From Pholis gunnellus (taxonomy: Eukaryota; Chordata; Actinopteri; Perciformes; Pholidae), in NCBI GenBank assembly GCA_910591455.2, contig OU342806.1, positions 21,890,535 to 21,954,534 of the forward strand: a stretch of 64,000 nucleotides of DNA, in the 5' to 3' direction. Of the stretch, positions 13,272 to 24,463 are shown one piece after another. The notes below the pieces were generated by a model, which was given only the letters and a program-made list of their open reading frames with translations, did not search any database and was not told the DNA's origin. Positions within the stretch are counted from its first letter, which is position 1; the number at the start of each line of letters is the position of its first letter. Position numbers and translations under genes: made by a program.

Positions 13272-13673
13272 AAGGTGCTACATATAAGATTGGGAGCATT
13301 TCGATTGCCTCTCAACGGCTCTAAAAATGAAGGAAGGCTCAGCGGGCGACCCGTAGCTAATGATGCTAAGGGCGCTAACAGTGCAAACTATGGCAACAGT
13401 GCCGACAGTGTTTACCTGAGGGACAACTGGAGGGGGGTTGCTACGTTTTCGCGACTGTGCTGTCGGTCGGGACGGCCTTATCAGCTAAACAACTGCCGCA
13501 TGCTAGCCGTGCAGAGCAGCAGCCACGAGCTAACCAGTGTGGCACGCTCACATGCACTATCATACATTAAAAGCAAGCACAGCCGGCCCGGCTCTGTCAG
13601 CAGAGCAAGGAGACGCTAGTATAACAACACACACAGAGGGACTTCATTCTCTGCTCAGGTAGACATTACTCCA
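13272..13673 (+). repeat. dispersed repeat family A, longer copy
   Basis: This 402-bp stretch matches the segment at 24984-25152 at both ends and in the middle. Shared words are aaggtgct, gggagcattt, gcgctaacagtgcaa, tggcaacagtg and tctctgctcaggtagac. The copy is GC- and CpG-rich relative to its surroundings and has a 131-codon open frame without any recognisable domain. The frame is not preserved in the second copy, so it is treated as repeat and not as a gene. The class of element is unknown. Confidence 0.7.
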
Positions 13674-16600
13674 CTACATCATTACGTAGGAAAAAAGCTG
13701 TTTGCTGCTTTGTTAATCGCATTAAGTTTAAATTAAATGCAGAAAATCTTTTGGTGGATTATTCTTGTCAAAGAAAATCCATTTCAACCCAGCTCTGCTG
13801 CACATTGGTTTCTCTCACTTACCCCACTTCCACAGCTCATTATGTAAAGACCTGTGATCTTTTGGATCAGGCTAGCATCCTCTAAACTAGCATTATTTAC
13901 ACCAAAATGGTGCTTTTGACCCTCTTAGTTTGTATCGAACAGCTTTACTGCAGACAATAGAAACACACAGAACCTCCTCCACCTCGCCCTCAGTCTGTGC
14001 CTCCCTGCATCCTTTTCTTCCTCTAATAGGATTTCCATCCATTAGATCTTTTATCATGACCTCCATGCATGTTAAGGAGGGAGAGATGAGCTGAGGTGTA
14101 TTGATGCAGGGAGGTGATAGGGAATCAATAGGCCTATAAAATGGACAATCAGGCAGTGAGGCGGTCGGTTATAAGCCCGACTGCCTGCTGGGGGTCCTGA
14201 GGGGGAATATTAACTCTGCCCGTGTGTCTGTCTGTCTCACTGAAGAGTCTCTAATTAAAATGTACAGCCTGTCTCCTTCTCGTTATGTCTGTCCTTGGAT
14301 TAAAATGTAAACCTGTCTGTGGTAGACTGAGCTGAGGTCCTTCCACACTGAGCAGCAGGTTAGTCAGAGAGGCAGGACAGTTTCACCGAGAAAGAAAATA
14401 TAGGAAAAAAGTTTATTCAACAAAATAATTGAAAGGAAATTGATATGATGTAAGTTAAGTATTGAAATTGTAAATTAAAATAATGAATAATCTATTTTAA
14501 AAAATGAAAAGTGAAAAATGCATGAAGTTTTCATGGGACTACATCTTATCATCTTACATTTTTACATGAAAATAATAATGATATAGACATTTGTTTTATA
14601 TAATATAATTCTTTTATATTTCATGTTTTTCTATTGAATTGCGCATAATGATCCGCTGCTGCTACAGAAAAAGACATTGACTCAAAGGTATTGAGCTAAA
14701 ACTGCATGAGAATAAAACCTCCCCTTAAATTATGAACCCACCGATATAAATACACATAAAGCAAAAAGGCAAGGACTCTATTATCTTGTAAGTTATTTTA
14801 CATCATGATATAATTTAAAAAACAATATCTGATTGACAGAGACCTTACCAGTGTCATAATAAAAAACAAATAAAATTTAATTCATATTGTTATTAAAGTG
14901 CTGTTTGTTTGTCTGCACCATTACTTTAAATTTGAATATTGTAAATGTCTTCATATTTCCCCTTAATTGACACATTTGGTGTATTTAAAAAATGTTTGGA
15001 TCCCCAATAAAATCTAAGAGTAATCTGTCGTCCTGCATCATACATAATGAAAACAACTTATATTTTGCAGCTTAGAAATCTCTATTTTCACACACATTTT
15101 AAAGATATTCAAACATTTCACTTAGTGACACACACACAGACGTCCCAGCTCTCACGTGACCTTTGACCTCTCAGACAATGGCCCGGTTCATGCTGGCGTC
15201 TCCTCTGATAGAGAACTCCACCTCCTGCAGTGTGTCACACTTACTCACCCCATCTGGACAGTCACATGTCACATGGGTGTAACACTCACAAACTACACAT
15301 GCAGAGGTAAAGAATATCTCTGCCTAATGTGTGTGTTGTGTGTGTGTGTTGTTAGTGTGTTTTACATGTTGTGTACATGTGCTGACTCAACCGCTTTTAC
15401 CCTCCAATGTAAGAAATTCTTCCCCAGGTGCCATTAATTTTCCTGTCAGCGGAGCTCTTCCTCTCCTTCTATTTAATTAGATCACTCCCACACTTGTGCA
15501 AGAGACACGCACACAAATGATTGTGTCTACGCAATACTGTACGACTACATTCATACATCTCATGTGGGGTTCTGCAGTGAGAGATGTTACGAGGCTCTTT
15601 AGTGGTAAATCCTACAATTTGAAGTGGTGGTTTCCTAGTCTAATCTTGTTGACAGAACACTGGTCACACAGCTTTCACCTCTTAGTTCTCTTACACAAAG
15701 TGGTTGTTACGTGTCGAATTTGTTTCTCCAATTTTGTCTTTTTTACTCATGAAATTCTGGATTCTTTTAGTTCTTTGGCCTCCTAAAAATCCTTCAAATT
15801 AAAAAAGAAAATAAATGGGAAAAGTAAAGATCCTTTTTTGATGGTCTGGTGAAAAGTCATGGACCCTGGGACAAGGCATAATGGGCCAAAGAGGTTGGTT
15901 ATCACTGGAGCTCAAAGCTATCCTCTTTATGAATATACATATGTTTTACTCTCATGGAAGTCTTTTGCTGTTTTTTGTTTTTCTTCCTTCTTGTCCGAAC
16001 TCTACATTTATCATCGCCTTCCAGGATGAATGTAACGGTTCCACACCGAGTTGTCTCCGTCCTCCTGATTCCCGCAGGCTCTCCTCTGCAGAGCGTTTTC
16101 TTTCACATTCCTCCTCCTTTTTTTTTTTCCATTTCCCCTCCGTGTTCCAAAATCAAAATTGCTTTCATTATTGAGGGCAAGATTGCGTAAATCTAATCTG
16201 TGTAATCGAATTGCGACGCGCAACACAAGCAACTGCCGCCCACAGAGCGCTCTGAATGTGTTTGTCGGGTAAAGTGTCCAGATTTACATTGCTGACCTCG
16301 TGTCTCAGGGTTGGGAGGGAGAGAGAGAGACGGATATTACAGAAATCACTGTTCCACATATCCCTGCTCACAGGTAAGCAGGCAGACGGATAAACACTGG
16401 TCATAAATGGACATGAGGGATTGTACAGACTTGGATTTGCATTCTTTAGACTCACACTGACAGCTTACAAGTGAACCAGGGTCGAATCATTTCTTATAAT
16501 AACATTGTTTACACCGAGTGAATCGCTGAAGTCCTGGAACATGACGACTTAACTAAAGAGAAGTCAAGAAACACGAGCAGTCAGACAATCAACCAACATT

Positions 16601-16785
16601 TGATTTTGATTATCTAAATCACTTTATTCAGATGAAAGTGAATGAAAGAACAAACACACCAATTGCAGTAGTCGCCTATTCCGGGTTTCTGTTGGAATCT
16701 AAAGCCTGATACATGCAACGCATCCCTCTAGGATGGATAATGAAGCTTTTCACTCATGGTCTATGGCGTTTGTTTACACGTCATA
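13674..16785. other. no gene; AT-rich with one regulatory motif cluster
   Basis: About 14390-15110 is very AT-rich. About 14020-14340 has mixed composition with homeodomain-like TAAT words and could be a conserved non-coding element; only a cross-species alignment would tell. About 15150-15420 holds the motif cluster listed separately and short TG runs. The remainder is unremarkable. Confidence 0.4.
15153..15169. promoter_or_regulatory. CACGTG E-box overlapping a perfect DR1 nuclear-receptor site
   Basis: The sequence reads CACGTGACCTTTGACCT. TGACCTTTGACCT (15157-15169) is a perfect direct repeat of the nuclear-receptor half-site spaced by one base (DR1), the preferred form for PPAR/RXR, HNF4 and COUP-TF. 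The palindromic CACGTG (USF, MITF/TFE family) overlaps its first two bases. The motifs are seen; binding and any link to pik3r3, which starts about 31 kb away, are inference. Confidence 0.35.
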
Positions 16786-17279
16786 CAGGTGCATCTCAGT
16801 GAATTAGAATATCATCGAAAAGTTAATTTATTTCAGTAATTCAATTCAAAAAGTGAAACTCGTATATTATATAGATTCATTACACACAGGGTGATATATT
16901 TCAAGCGTTTATTTCTTTTAATTTTGAAGATTATGGCTTACAGCGAATGGAAACCCCAAATTCAGTATCTCAGAAAATTTGAATATTACATAAGGGCAAT
17001 TAAAAAAAGGGTTTTTAATACAGATGTTTGCCTACTGAAAAGTATGTCCATGAACAGTATACAGTATGCACTCAATACTTGATCAGGGCTCCTTTTGCAT
17101 GAATTACTGCATCAATGCGGCGTGGCATGGAGGCGATCAGCCTGTGGCCCTGCTGAGGTGTTATGGAAGCCCAGGTTGCTTTGCCAGCGGCCTTCAGCTC
17201 GTCTGCATTGTTGGGGCTGGTGTCTCTCATCTTCCTCTTGACAAAACCCCATAGATTCTCTCTGACAGGTGACATTCGA
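16786..17279 (-). mobile_element. truncated Tc1/mariner-type transposon
   Basis: The element starts after a TA dinucleotide (16784-16785) with caggtgcatctcagtgaatt. This is followed by a long subterminal region (aattagaatatcatcg, cagtaattcaattcaa) of the kind seen in Tc1-like fish elements with long inverted-repeat/direct-repeat ends. A related word (ctcagaaaatttgaata, about 16967) repeats the outer end. The interior encodes the C-terminal part of a Tc1-type transposase on the minus strand. The sequence breaks off at about 17279, so the rest of the transposase and the other end are missing. It is dead as a mobile element. Confidence 0.85.
17073..17272 (-). pseudogene. Tc1-like transposase, C-terminal fragment
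   Basis: Reading the minus strand, about 66 codons stay open to the stop at about 17073-17075. Recognisable words are ENLWGFVKRKMR, ADELKAA, ITPQQGHRLIASMPRR and AKGAL. These are typical of the C-terminal end of Tc1-family DDE transposases, where the sequence after the last catalytic acidic residue reads P-x-E-N-L-W-G. Here the proline-glutamate region is right at the break, and the rest of the catalytic core and the DNA-binding domain are absent. No frameshift is visible in the surviving part, suggesting a 5'-truncated but not very old fragment. Confidence 0.85.
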
Positions 17280-19699
17280 CTGAGTTGAAACCCAATACTT
17301 ACATTTAAAAGTGAATCCTGCCGCTTCTCCAGCTCCCGCATCAATTGCCGCCATGTTGGTTCAAATAACATTTTCATCGGCACGCAATGCATCTCGGGAT
17401 ACGGTGGACCGCGAAGGATCCATCAGATGTGTCCTCCGAATCTGGGACCTGAAGGCTGCATTCGTCGGCTGCATTTGAAGGACTGTGATGTAACCGGTCT
17501 CCGAATGCAGCCTCCGAAGGATGCAGCCCCTGAATTGAGACACGGCTAATGTGTGTGTCCGCTCCGGGATTCCACTCCGCCCCCAAAATTCAAGGGAGAA
17601 CATGATGAACCGAGCTGCAAAGTTGTGGGATTTTCCCAGAGTACTCTCGTCGCCTCTTCGATTATAACCCCTCACTCTCTCTCCCAACATTTATTTCCAC
17701 ATTTCACATGTGGACTGTGCTCAGGCAGATAAGGGGCTCCCACAATATATAGGCCGGGTCCTCCGGGGGCCGTTTTATCCATAAATCACCGTCCCCAAAG
17801 CACTCAGACACTCGAAGCATAAGAACATCACTTCAGGGTGAGATCTGAATGCAGCAATGAAAACATCTACAGTCACACTGAAGATGTTCTTATTTGATTT
17901 GATACATCGTCGACTTGAATGTATTGGACATTTAAGAAAAAATAATGAGGCATTTGATGCAGAAGTTAAAAATTCTCAACAGATGTGAGCTCTTCCTCCT
18001 CCATCCAGCACACATTGAATATTCTACAGCACTCCTCTAACGTGTCCCTGCAGATCGCCCGAGGCCTGGAAATCTTTAAAACCTTGCCGGCCCATGCCCG
18101 CTGCTCACAATTGTCTCGGCGCAAATGTGCTCATTTGCCAAAATTCACCAATGGAAAGGAAAAGACACAGAAAGAGATTACAGACACATGGCTTAATGGG
18201 AAATGTGCCAAATTCCGGATCTCTCATCGTGTTCAGCTCTTGTCCTTTATGTCCACAGTGATAGTAGATACATTTGAATTTGTTTTTGAATTCCGTAGAC
18301 CAGTGTCAAGACCCACTCAAAGGGGTTTCAAGATAAATCAAAGCCTCTTTTGCAAAGAATGAAAGAAAAAAAATATTTATGTTCGACAACATATTTTTCT
18401 GATTTTATTTCTTGTGAAATGCCGGCGAGCTTTACTCAACAGGACTATAACAAACAACAGCTGTATGGCTGCTGCAGAGGACAGCTTTATGAAAACACTT
18501 TCATGATAACGATTTACAAAACGCAGACTCTTCCTTTGCTCATTTTTTGTTGAAAAAGCCATTCGTGACATTGTTTCCCCTAACTTAACTGCTTTAGCCT
18601 GACGGATTGGGGCAAATATCTATCATTCACCGTTAAAAAATTCACATGAACCACTCTTCACACAGCATGAATTAGATTCGCCACACTGCACTTATTTAAA
18701 AAGCAAATATGTCACTTTTAAAGCTGGTTCTTCTGTAACTATAGTGCATGGTGAAGAACCACAGACTGCAATCAAATATGGACGTAGCCTCTGTGACGTC
18801 ACCCATAGGTTTCTGAAGAGCCCAAGTGCAGCTCAGAGTGGGCGGCTCCAGCATGCAGCCTTACATTTAAACCAGTCATCATTTGGGTCCGTTGGCTTTC
18901 CAACTACAGATTAGAGCGAACATTTTTCAACCACACTGATTGTGTTCTTTTACACAGACAACAACACACAAACAGATTGGAGTCATAAATGTGGTTATAA
19001 ATAATTGTGACCGAGATATGTAGAGTACTAAGCAGTACATCTTATTAAAAAAATATAATAATATTGTCAGTAAATGACCATAATACCTTATTTGTCCTTA
19101 ACTATAAATATACATATGATAAATATAAATGTACATACCTTTCTGCACCTTTTTTTCTTTTATATAAAAAAGCCACAGTTCTCAAAGTTTAAGCACAAGC
19201 TGTCTTACAACAACTTTGCTTAATTAATTATATCAAATTGGGAACATTTTCCAACTTAACAAGTCCGAGAAAGCATTTGATATCGGCTCTAAGGCACATG
19301 AAAGCTTTCAATACTCTTTTGGTCAGCTCCGAGAAATATTGAGGTTGATACCCGGCCTTATTCCTCAATGACCTCAAACATATCAATAACATCCACCACG
19401 CCGATGTACGTGTCAGGTTGTACAGCAGATGTCACTTTTATTAGACTTTGTGGGTCGACCACTCGCCTCACACCTGCCTCAGGCCGGCCTTAATTGTATC
19501 CAGGCTTTACTGTCAGAAGGTTCTTATGTCTAAGAACATGACCAGACTGCAACACCGAGGTCAGAACGCTAATTGAAAATGCCAAATGCTGATCCCTCAA
19601 TTACTTGGAGCATGGACTCTGTCTGTCTGCCGGCCCTGCACCCCCAACCTTAAACCTCACCTCACGCCCCCACCTCAAGCCTCCATATGTGATCTGCAG

Positions 19700-19701
<2 letters not shown>
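17280..19701. other. no gene; probable dispersed repeats
   Basis: About 17375-17540 has internal wording repeated in both orientations (gaaggctgcattcg, gaatgcagcctccgaagg, gaaggatgcagcc) and looks like a dispersed repeat of unknown class. About 18781-18860 (gtgacgtcacccataggtttctgaag then ggcggctccagc) resembles another common teleost dispersed repeat. About 17940-18560 is AT-rich with no recognisable coding content. Confidence 0.4.
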
Positions 19702-19744
<43 letters not shown>

Positions 19745-19950
19745 CGGCCCATGGTTAGCAATGGCTAACCCCCTCCCCCCTTCCCTCCCACACTCAACCC
19801 CTCACGGAGACCTGAGGAGGCTTCCCATGGACAACGATGGCAGAAAGGTCAAGACACGGGCGGACATAAATCTGTGGCCTTGCCATCCATCCCCCGACCC
19901 CCACCACCACCCCCTCCATCCGCTCACCCCCCGCCTCCCTCCCTATCTAC

Positions 19951-19999
<49 letters not shown>
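19702..19999. repeat. (CT)n and (AC)n microsatellites with C-rich spacer
   Basis: A CT run (19702-19738) and an AC run (19952-19999) are separated by C-rich DNA (cccctccccccttccctccc, accaccaccccctcc). The open frames across it are low complexity. Confidence 0.93.
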
Positions 20000-20001
<2 letters not shown>

Positions 20002-22170
20002 GTCCAGCTAACAATAGGCCCTCTCCATCTGGGTGTAAATAATGATGATATTGTGGTGGTGAATGGTGCCCTGTGTCCAGGCGATAAGCCCAATATAGTT
20101 ATAGCAAAATGGGGGGGAAGGAAAAGCGGGGGTTATCCTTTATCTGTGTCATGGCTTACCAACTGTGTGTGTGTGTCTTAATTATTAATGCCTGAGCCCT
20201 CACCATTTTTCCTCATTCATGTCTTCTTAGCCATTTCACCAGTCCCCCTCCCAAACACACATTCCCCCCCCCCCCCCTCCCACACGGCGGACGCTTCAGC
20301 TCGTTCTCTATATTTTTGCTTTTGTTCTCTCTCCTCTGTTGCCTGGTGTTGTTATCCATTGTTCTCTAATACCCACTCTTCTTCTTTCCTCGCTCGTCAT
20401 TAATTATCCCCACAACACCACAATGGGCCGTTTAGCTTCATTTGCATGTCACTCTTTTACGCTGTTGACAATTAATTAGCCAGTCCCGATCAAGTCAAGA
20501 GACGGGACAGGACGGAAAGGCTGCGTGACTGGTTACAGTGGGAGTGGGAGGAGTCAGCCGGACAGTCCCCGGCTTCATCAAATGAGTGTCGCGTCTCAGG
20601 AGTTGTGTTCAAGCTAACTTATTTGATATAGTTTCCCCTTTTACCAGGTTTCCCTGTTAACCTTCCTGAGGGATTGTGGTACAGTGAAGGCCCCGGTATG
20701 CTTCAAACAACCGAGATTGTACAAGGCATCATCCAACCACGTCTAAAAGGCAAAATAGTTTCTACCTGTTCTGAATGTCAACCCCCAGAGATGGGCTGAA
20801 ACAGCCTGCTGTCATAACCTCCTGCTGGCTGCTTCCTCGGTCTCTCTCCAGTCGTGTGTCTTTGTTATGTCTGTGAAGTCTCGATGCTGGGAATTGTGCA
20901 AATGGGGAGAACGGCGCTCACTCTCTGACTGTCTCTCCTCGAAGGCTTTCATTCTGTAGCACTCTGTAGTTTTATGAAAGGGGTCTTAAGTAGCTGTGTG
21001 AACAATGGGAAAAAAAAGAGAGCTTGTTATTTCCACACCTCGAGAAAGTAGGAGAGGGTGTTATGCTTCCCGACAAGCACTTCCTCTGAAGCATACTGAG
21101 GCACTAAATCCCGTATGTTACAAGATGCCACTCGAAACTTTTACACATAAGTAGAAGCCAACAACAGAAAGACGAGGGTGGTGTACATTGCCACCGTACT
21201 TGTGTAGCAAAGGGAAAAGTTGTATTTATCGCTTTTCATTTAGCTAATGGTTCCCAATCTTTTAGGCCTTTGACCATTTAATCCCAGGTCGCATATGGAA
21301 TCCTATCAACAAGGATCTTGCTGTATGTCCCTTGAATGCTGAAGGCCTCAGTATGCTTCAAACTAAGTTTTCCTCTGCTCTTCTAAATGTCTGTCCGGCA
21401 TTGGAATTGTGGGGTCTCTCGCACTTTTTGTATTTGTTACACAACTTTGTGCCACTTTTGTACAACCAAGTGTGAAACAATACAAAACGCCTGTTCGTGT
21501 GGTTGAACTAGTTCATTTCAAGCATATTGAACCCTATTGAACCACTTTCCTCCAAACATTCAAAAAAGTCTAGGGTTCAAATTGTGCTTCATGAAGTTCT
21601 AGTTACCTGAAATGATTTTTTTTTCTCCCTCCTGTTAATAGAAGAAGATAAGAAACATGATTTCTTCTAAACCAAGTTTCTGAGTCTCTCCCATTTCAGA
21701 ACTATCCAAGGGCAAACAGTCATTAAAATAATGTTCGATAAAGACACCAAAGTTTGGGAGTCTCAGAATGGATTTTTGTCGAGCAGCTCTGACAGTGTTT
21801 GTTTAATACACACTGCGCACTGGGACGGCACTGAGGAGAATCCTATTAGTTTAATCATTTCAGGCAGTTGGGCAGACGTCCTCCCTCATGTGTCACATTG
21901 GTTTGAAGGGAGCCAAGAGCAGATGTCGTTCTATTTTTCTTTTCTCTTCCCCTTTTTTTTCCTGTTCTCAATGGCAAATCTCCATTTCATCATTTTCTTT
22001 TTGTTAGCACCCCCCCCCCCCCCAAACACTCTTCTTCCTCCTCCTTTTCCTATTGGTATCTCTTCTGTTTCCACAGCCCTCTGTCTATTTGTCTCTCTCT
22101 GATGACTCTGCTTCCTTTCTGTCATCCCTCTCGTTCTCCTGCTCGGGCACAGTAGGGGATCTCTCTCTCA

Positions 22171-22171
<1 letters not shown>
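20000..22171. other. no gene; dispersed-repeat motif in three places
   Basis: The motif gcctcagtatgcttca or a near match occurs at about 20689 (+, ggccccggtatgcttcaaac), 21087-21103 (reverse complement, gaagcatactgaggc) and 21343-21362 (+, ggcctcagtatgcttcaaac). It probably marks pieces of one dispersed repeat. About 21248-21300 (ggttcccaatcttttaggcc) also reads like a known teleost repeat. Poly-C occurs at about 20266-20278 and 22010-22023. Confidence 0.4.

Positions 22172-22207
<36 letters not shown>
22172..22207. repeat. (AC)n microsatellite
   Basis: A pure AC run of about 18 units, preceded by a short CT run. Confidence 0.95.
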
Positions 22208-22209
<2 letters not shown>

Positions 22210-24036
22210 TTGTCATTCATTGAAGTCGCAGGCGTTTGTGCATCTGGCCGGTGTCAGAGTGAGAGATGTCACCGGCGCGTCATTGTCATTAATGTTGGGC
22301 TGATGTTCTCACAGTGAGGTTTGTGACACGCTGACAGAGAGATCAAATGAGACACACACACACACACATACAAAGAGAGAAATGTAAAGAACTAATGGCA
22401 CTTTTTGATTTTATGACAAACTGTGAAGCACATTGATTCAACCACTCAGTTTTTTTTTTTATCATCATAATGAAAGCAAGTTTTGGTCAAGAGTATCACT
22501 GAGTTTAACCCAAACCATAAAAAGCTCTGGCCCAACCAACGAGACTGTGGCCATGCGCTCTTTATTGGAGTAGAAACAATACGTGTAGCATTATTATGAA
22601 ACATCGATTTGTAGACTGTCGTGGTGCAGCTAACAATTATTGTTACTGTCGTAACAAAAACAACAATTGAGAAACTGAAAATAAGCAGATGTCTCGAAAA
22701 AACTATTTCTAATGCTGCAATAAATGCTACATGAAGTACATGAAATCTAACGTGTGTGGAACTCTGCTCCTGGGTGTTGAATTGATTCTCACCGGCTGGT
22801 CCGTGCAGTGTTGGCTACTGGAGAAAACCCTCCTGACAGCGTATTCAGTTCAGCAGCCTCTCTCATCATCGCTGCCGTGCATTAAAGCTATTAGTAGCCC
22901 TGCTGTCTGTCAGCATACAGTGATGACTTCACTGCCCTTCCCAACCACGCACCTGTGTGAAGCGGGTTTCTCCTACATGTCCAAAGTGGACACCTTCTCA
23001 TAGCCATTCATCCACGCTGCGACGCATTAGATGTAAACAAGCCCGAACAGGTTATTTTATTTATCTATTTTTTATTTATCATTGTAATATTTGGTATTAG
23101 AGATTGCGAAAGTCTAATAAAATGTGCGTTTGACATCATGGAGATTCAAACTTTTGCTATGTAAGTACAATACACAAAGGATGAACCTTAAAGCAACCGA
23201 TTGTTAAACAATCCGTTCCAAAAGCATAAAAGTAGTCCGCAATAAACTTGAATACATTTGTAATAGTGGACACATTACACATAAACATTTTCACTTTTCA
23301 AAGGAACATTTTCGTTCTGCATTCTCCAGCACAAATGTAATTAGACTGAGTTTTGACTGAGTTTGGTGTTTTGACTCTTTTTTCGCGGCTCATGTTTGAT
23401 CTCTTCACGGCTGTCTGGACGGGGGAAATCAGATTCTGTCAGGGTTCTTCCAGCTCAGACAGCCATGAAAAGATCAGATATGTGCCATAAAGAGACCTGC
23501 CACACTGGTTAGAACCAGGCAAGCGTGGACCCGAAACACTCCAAATTTAAAATCCAAACGTTAAACCCGATGGAATCAAAATCATCATATGAGAACTCCT
23601 CCCTGCTGTGTCGTTGGGCTGCAGTTTGATAGAGCAGCAGCATGTTTGCCTTTACAGCTTTTTTGTAATCCACAAAATACCTAAATTAAAGCATTTAAAG
23701 CCCCAGGGTTTGTGAAAATACTCCGAACTAACTTCCGTTTTTCTTCATAACCTCTTTGGGATTGGGTTGTGTTTTGAAAGATTTGCACACAAATGTATTT
23801 CGGGACAGAAGGAGCGGAAAGAGAGCTAAGAGAGAGTGGCAAACCTAATCCAAAGAAGTTCATTATTTCCTTCTGCTCTTGTGTTTTATTAAATGTTCCA
23901 CAGAATGAAAATGATTTCTGGTTCACCAGAGTCCTCATTTATCAACATGAGAGAAGAGCTGGTTCTAAATGTGCGCTTCCTCTGTGCCATAGAGATCCAT
24001 TGTTGTCCAAAAACTATTAAAAACACATCAGTGAGG
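22208..24036. other. no intact gene; hAT transposase remnant inside
   Basis: A shorter AC run sits at about 22354-22368. Apart from the transposase remnant listed separately, the stretch is AT-rich and without recognisable coding content. The short frames around 23681-24102 have no family resemblance. Confidence 0.4.
22911..23000 (+). pseudogene. hAT-family transposase C-terminal remnant
   Basis: About 30 codons contain LPFPTTHLCEAGFSYM, followed by a stop. The pattern F-x-T-x-x-C-E-x-G-F-S is typical of the C-terminal dimerisation region of hAT-family transposases and of domesticated relatives such as the ZBED proteins. The upstream part of the same frame is not clearly related and the downstream part is interrupted by the stop. 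This is therefore a short, decayed piece of a DNA transposon and not an expressed gene. No terminal repeats were located around it. Confidence 0.7.
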
Positions 24037-24165
24037 CACACTGTTGCGCTGGGTGACATGTTCCTTTATTACCATGAACACACACACAGTGATTTATTTT
24101 GACTCAATTCCCCATACCACTGCCCCAAATACTCACCGGAGCTAACCTAGAGCATGGATTAATCC
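24037..24165 (-). repeat. dispersed repeat family B with TG core, short-core copy
   Basis: The reverse complement of this segment matches 45198-45449. Shared words are ggattaatc, gtgagtatttggggcag, ttgagtcaaa, ttcatggtaat and aaggaacatgtc. Here the internal TG tract is only four to five units long. The class of element is unknown. Confidence 0.75.
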
Positions 24166-24430
24166 AAAAATGGATTTTCTCCTGCTTGTTTTTAAAAACT
24201 ACAATGACCAGCTGTTTCAGGAAATGACTGAGTATTTTATATAGAAATTCTACCGACAGACGACCTCACATGTTGTTGGTTTGCGTGTTTTCATTGGATT
24301 TGTTGACAAAAACAAATAATAATAATAATGCCAGCCTCATCTTGTAAGTGTGTGTGTGAATGTGTCCAGGTTTTTCATTTGTAGCTGATTATCTTGATGC
24401 ACAGATTATGCCTCAATGAGCCACATAAAC

Positions 24431-24463
<33 letters not shown>

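Noticed and set aside
13224..13619. 131-codon open frame on the + strand
   Set aside because: Lies in a dispersed repeat whose second copy does not preserve the frame.
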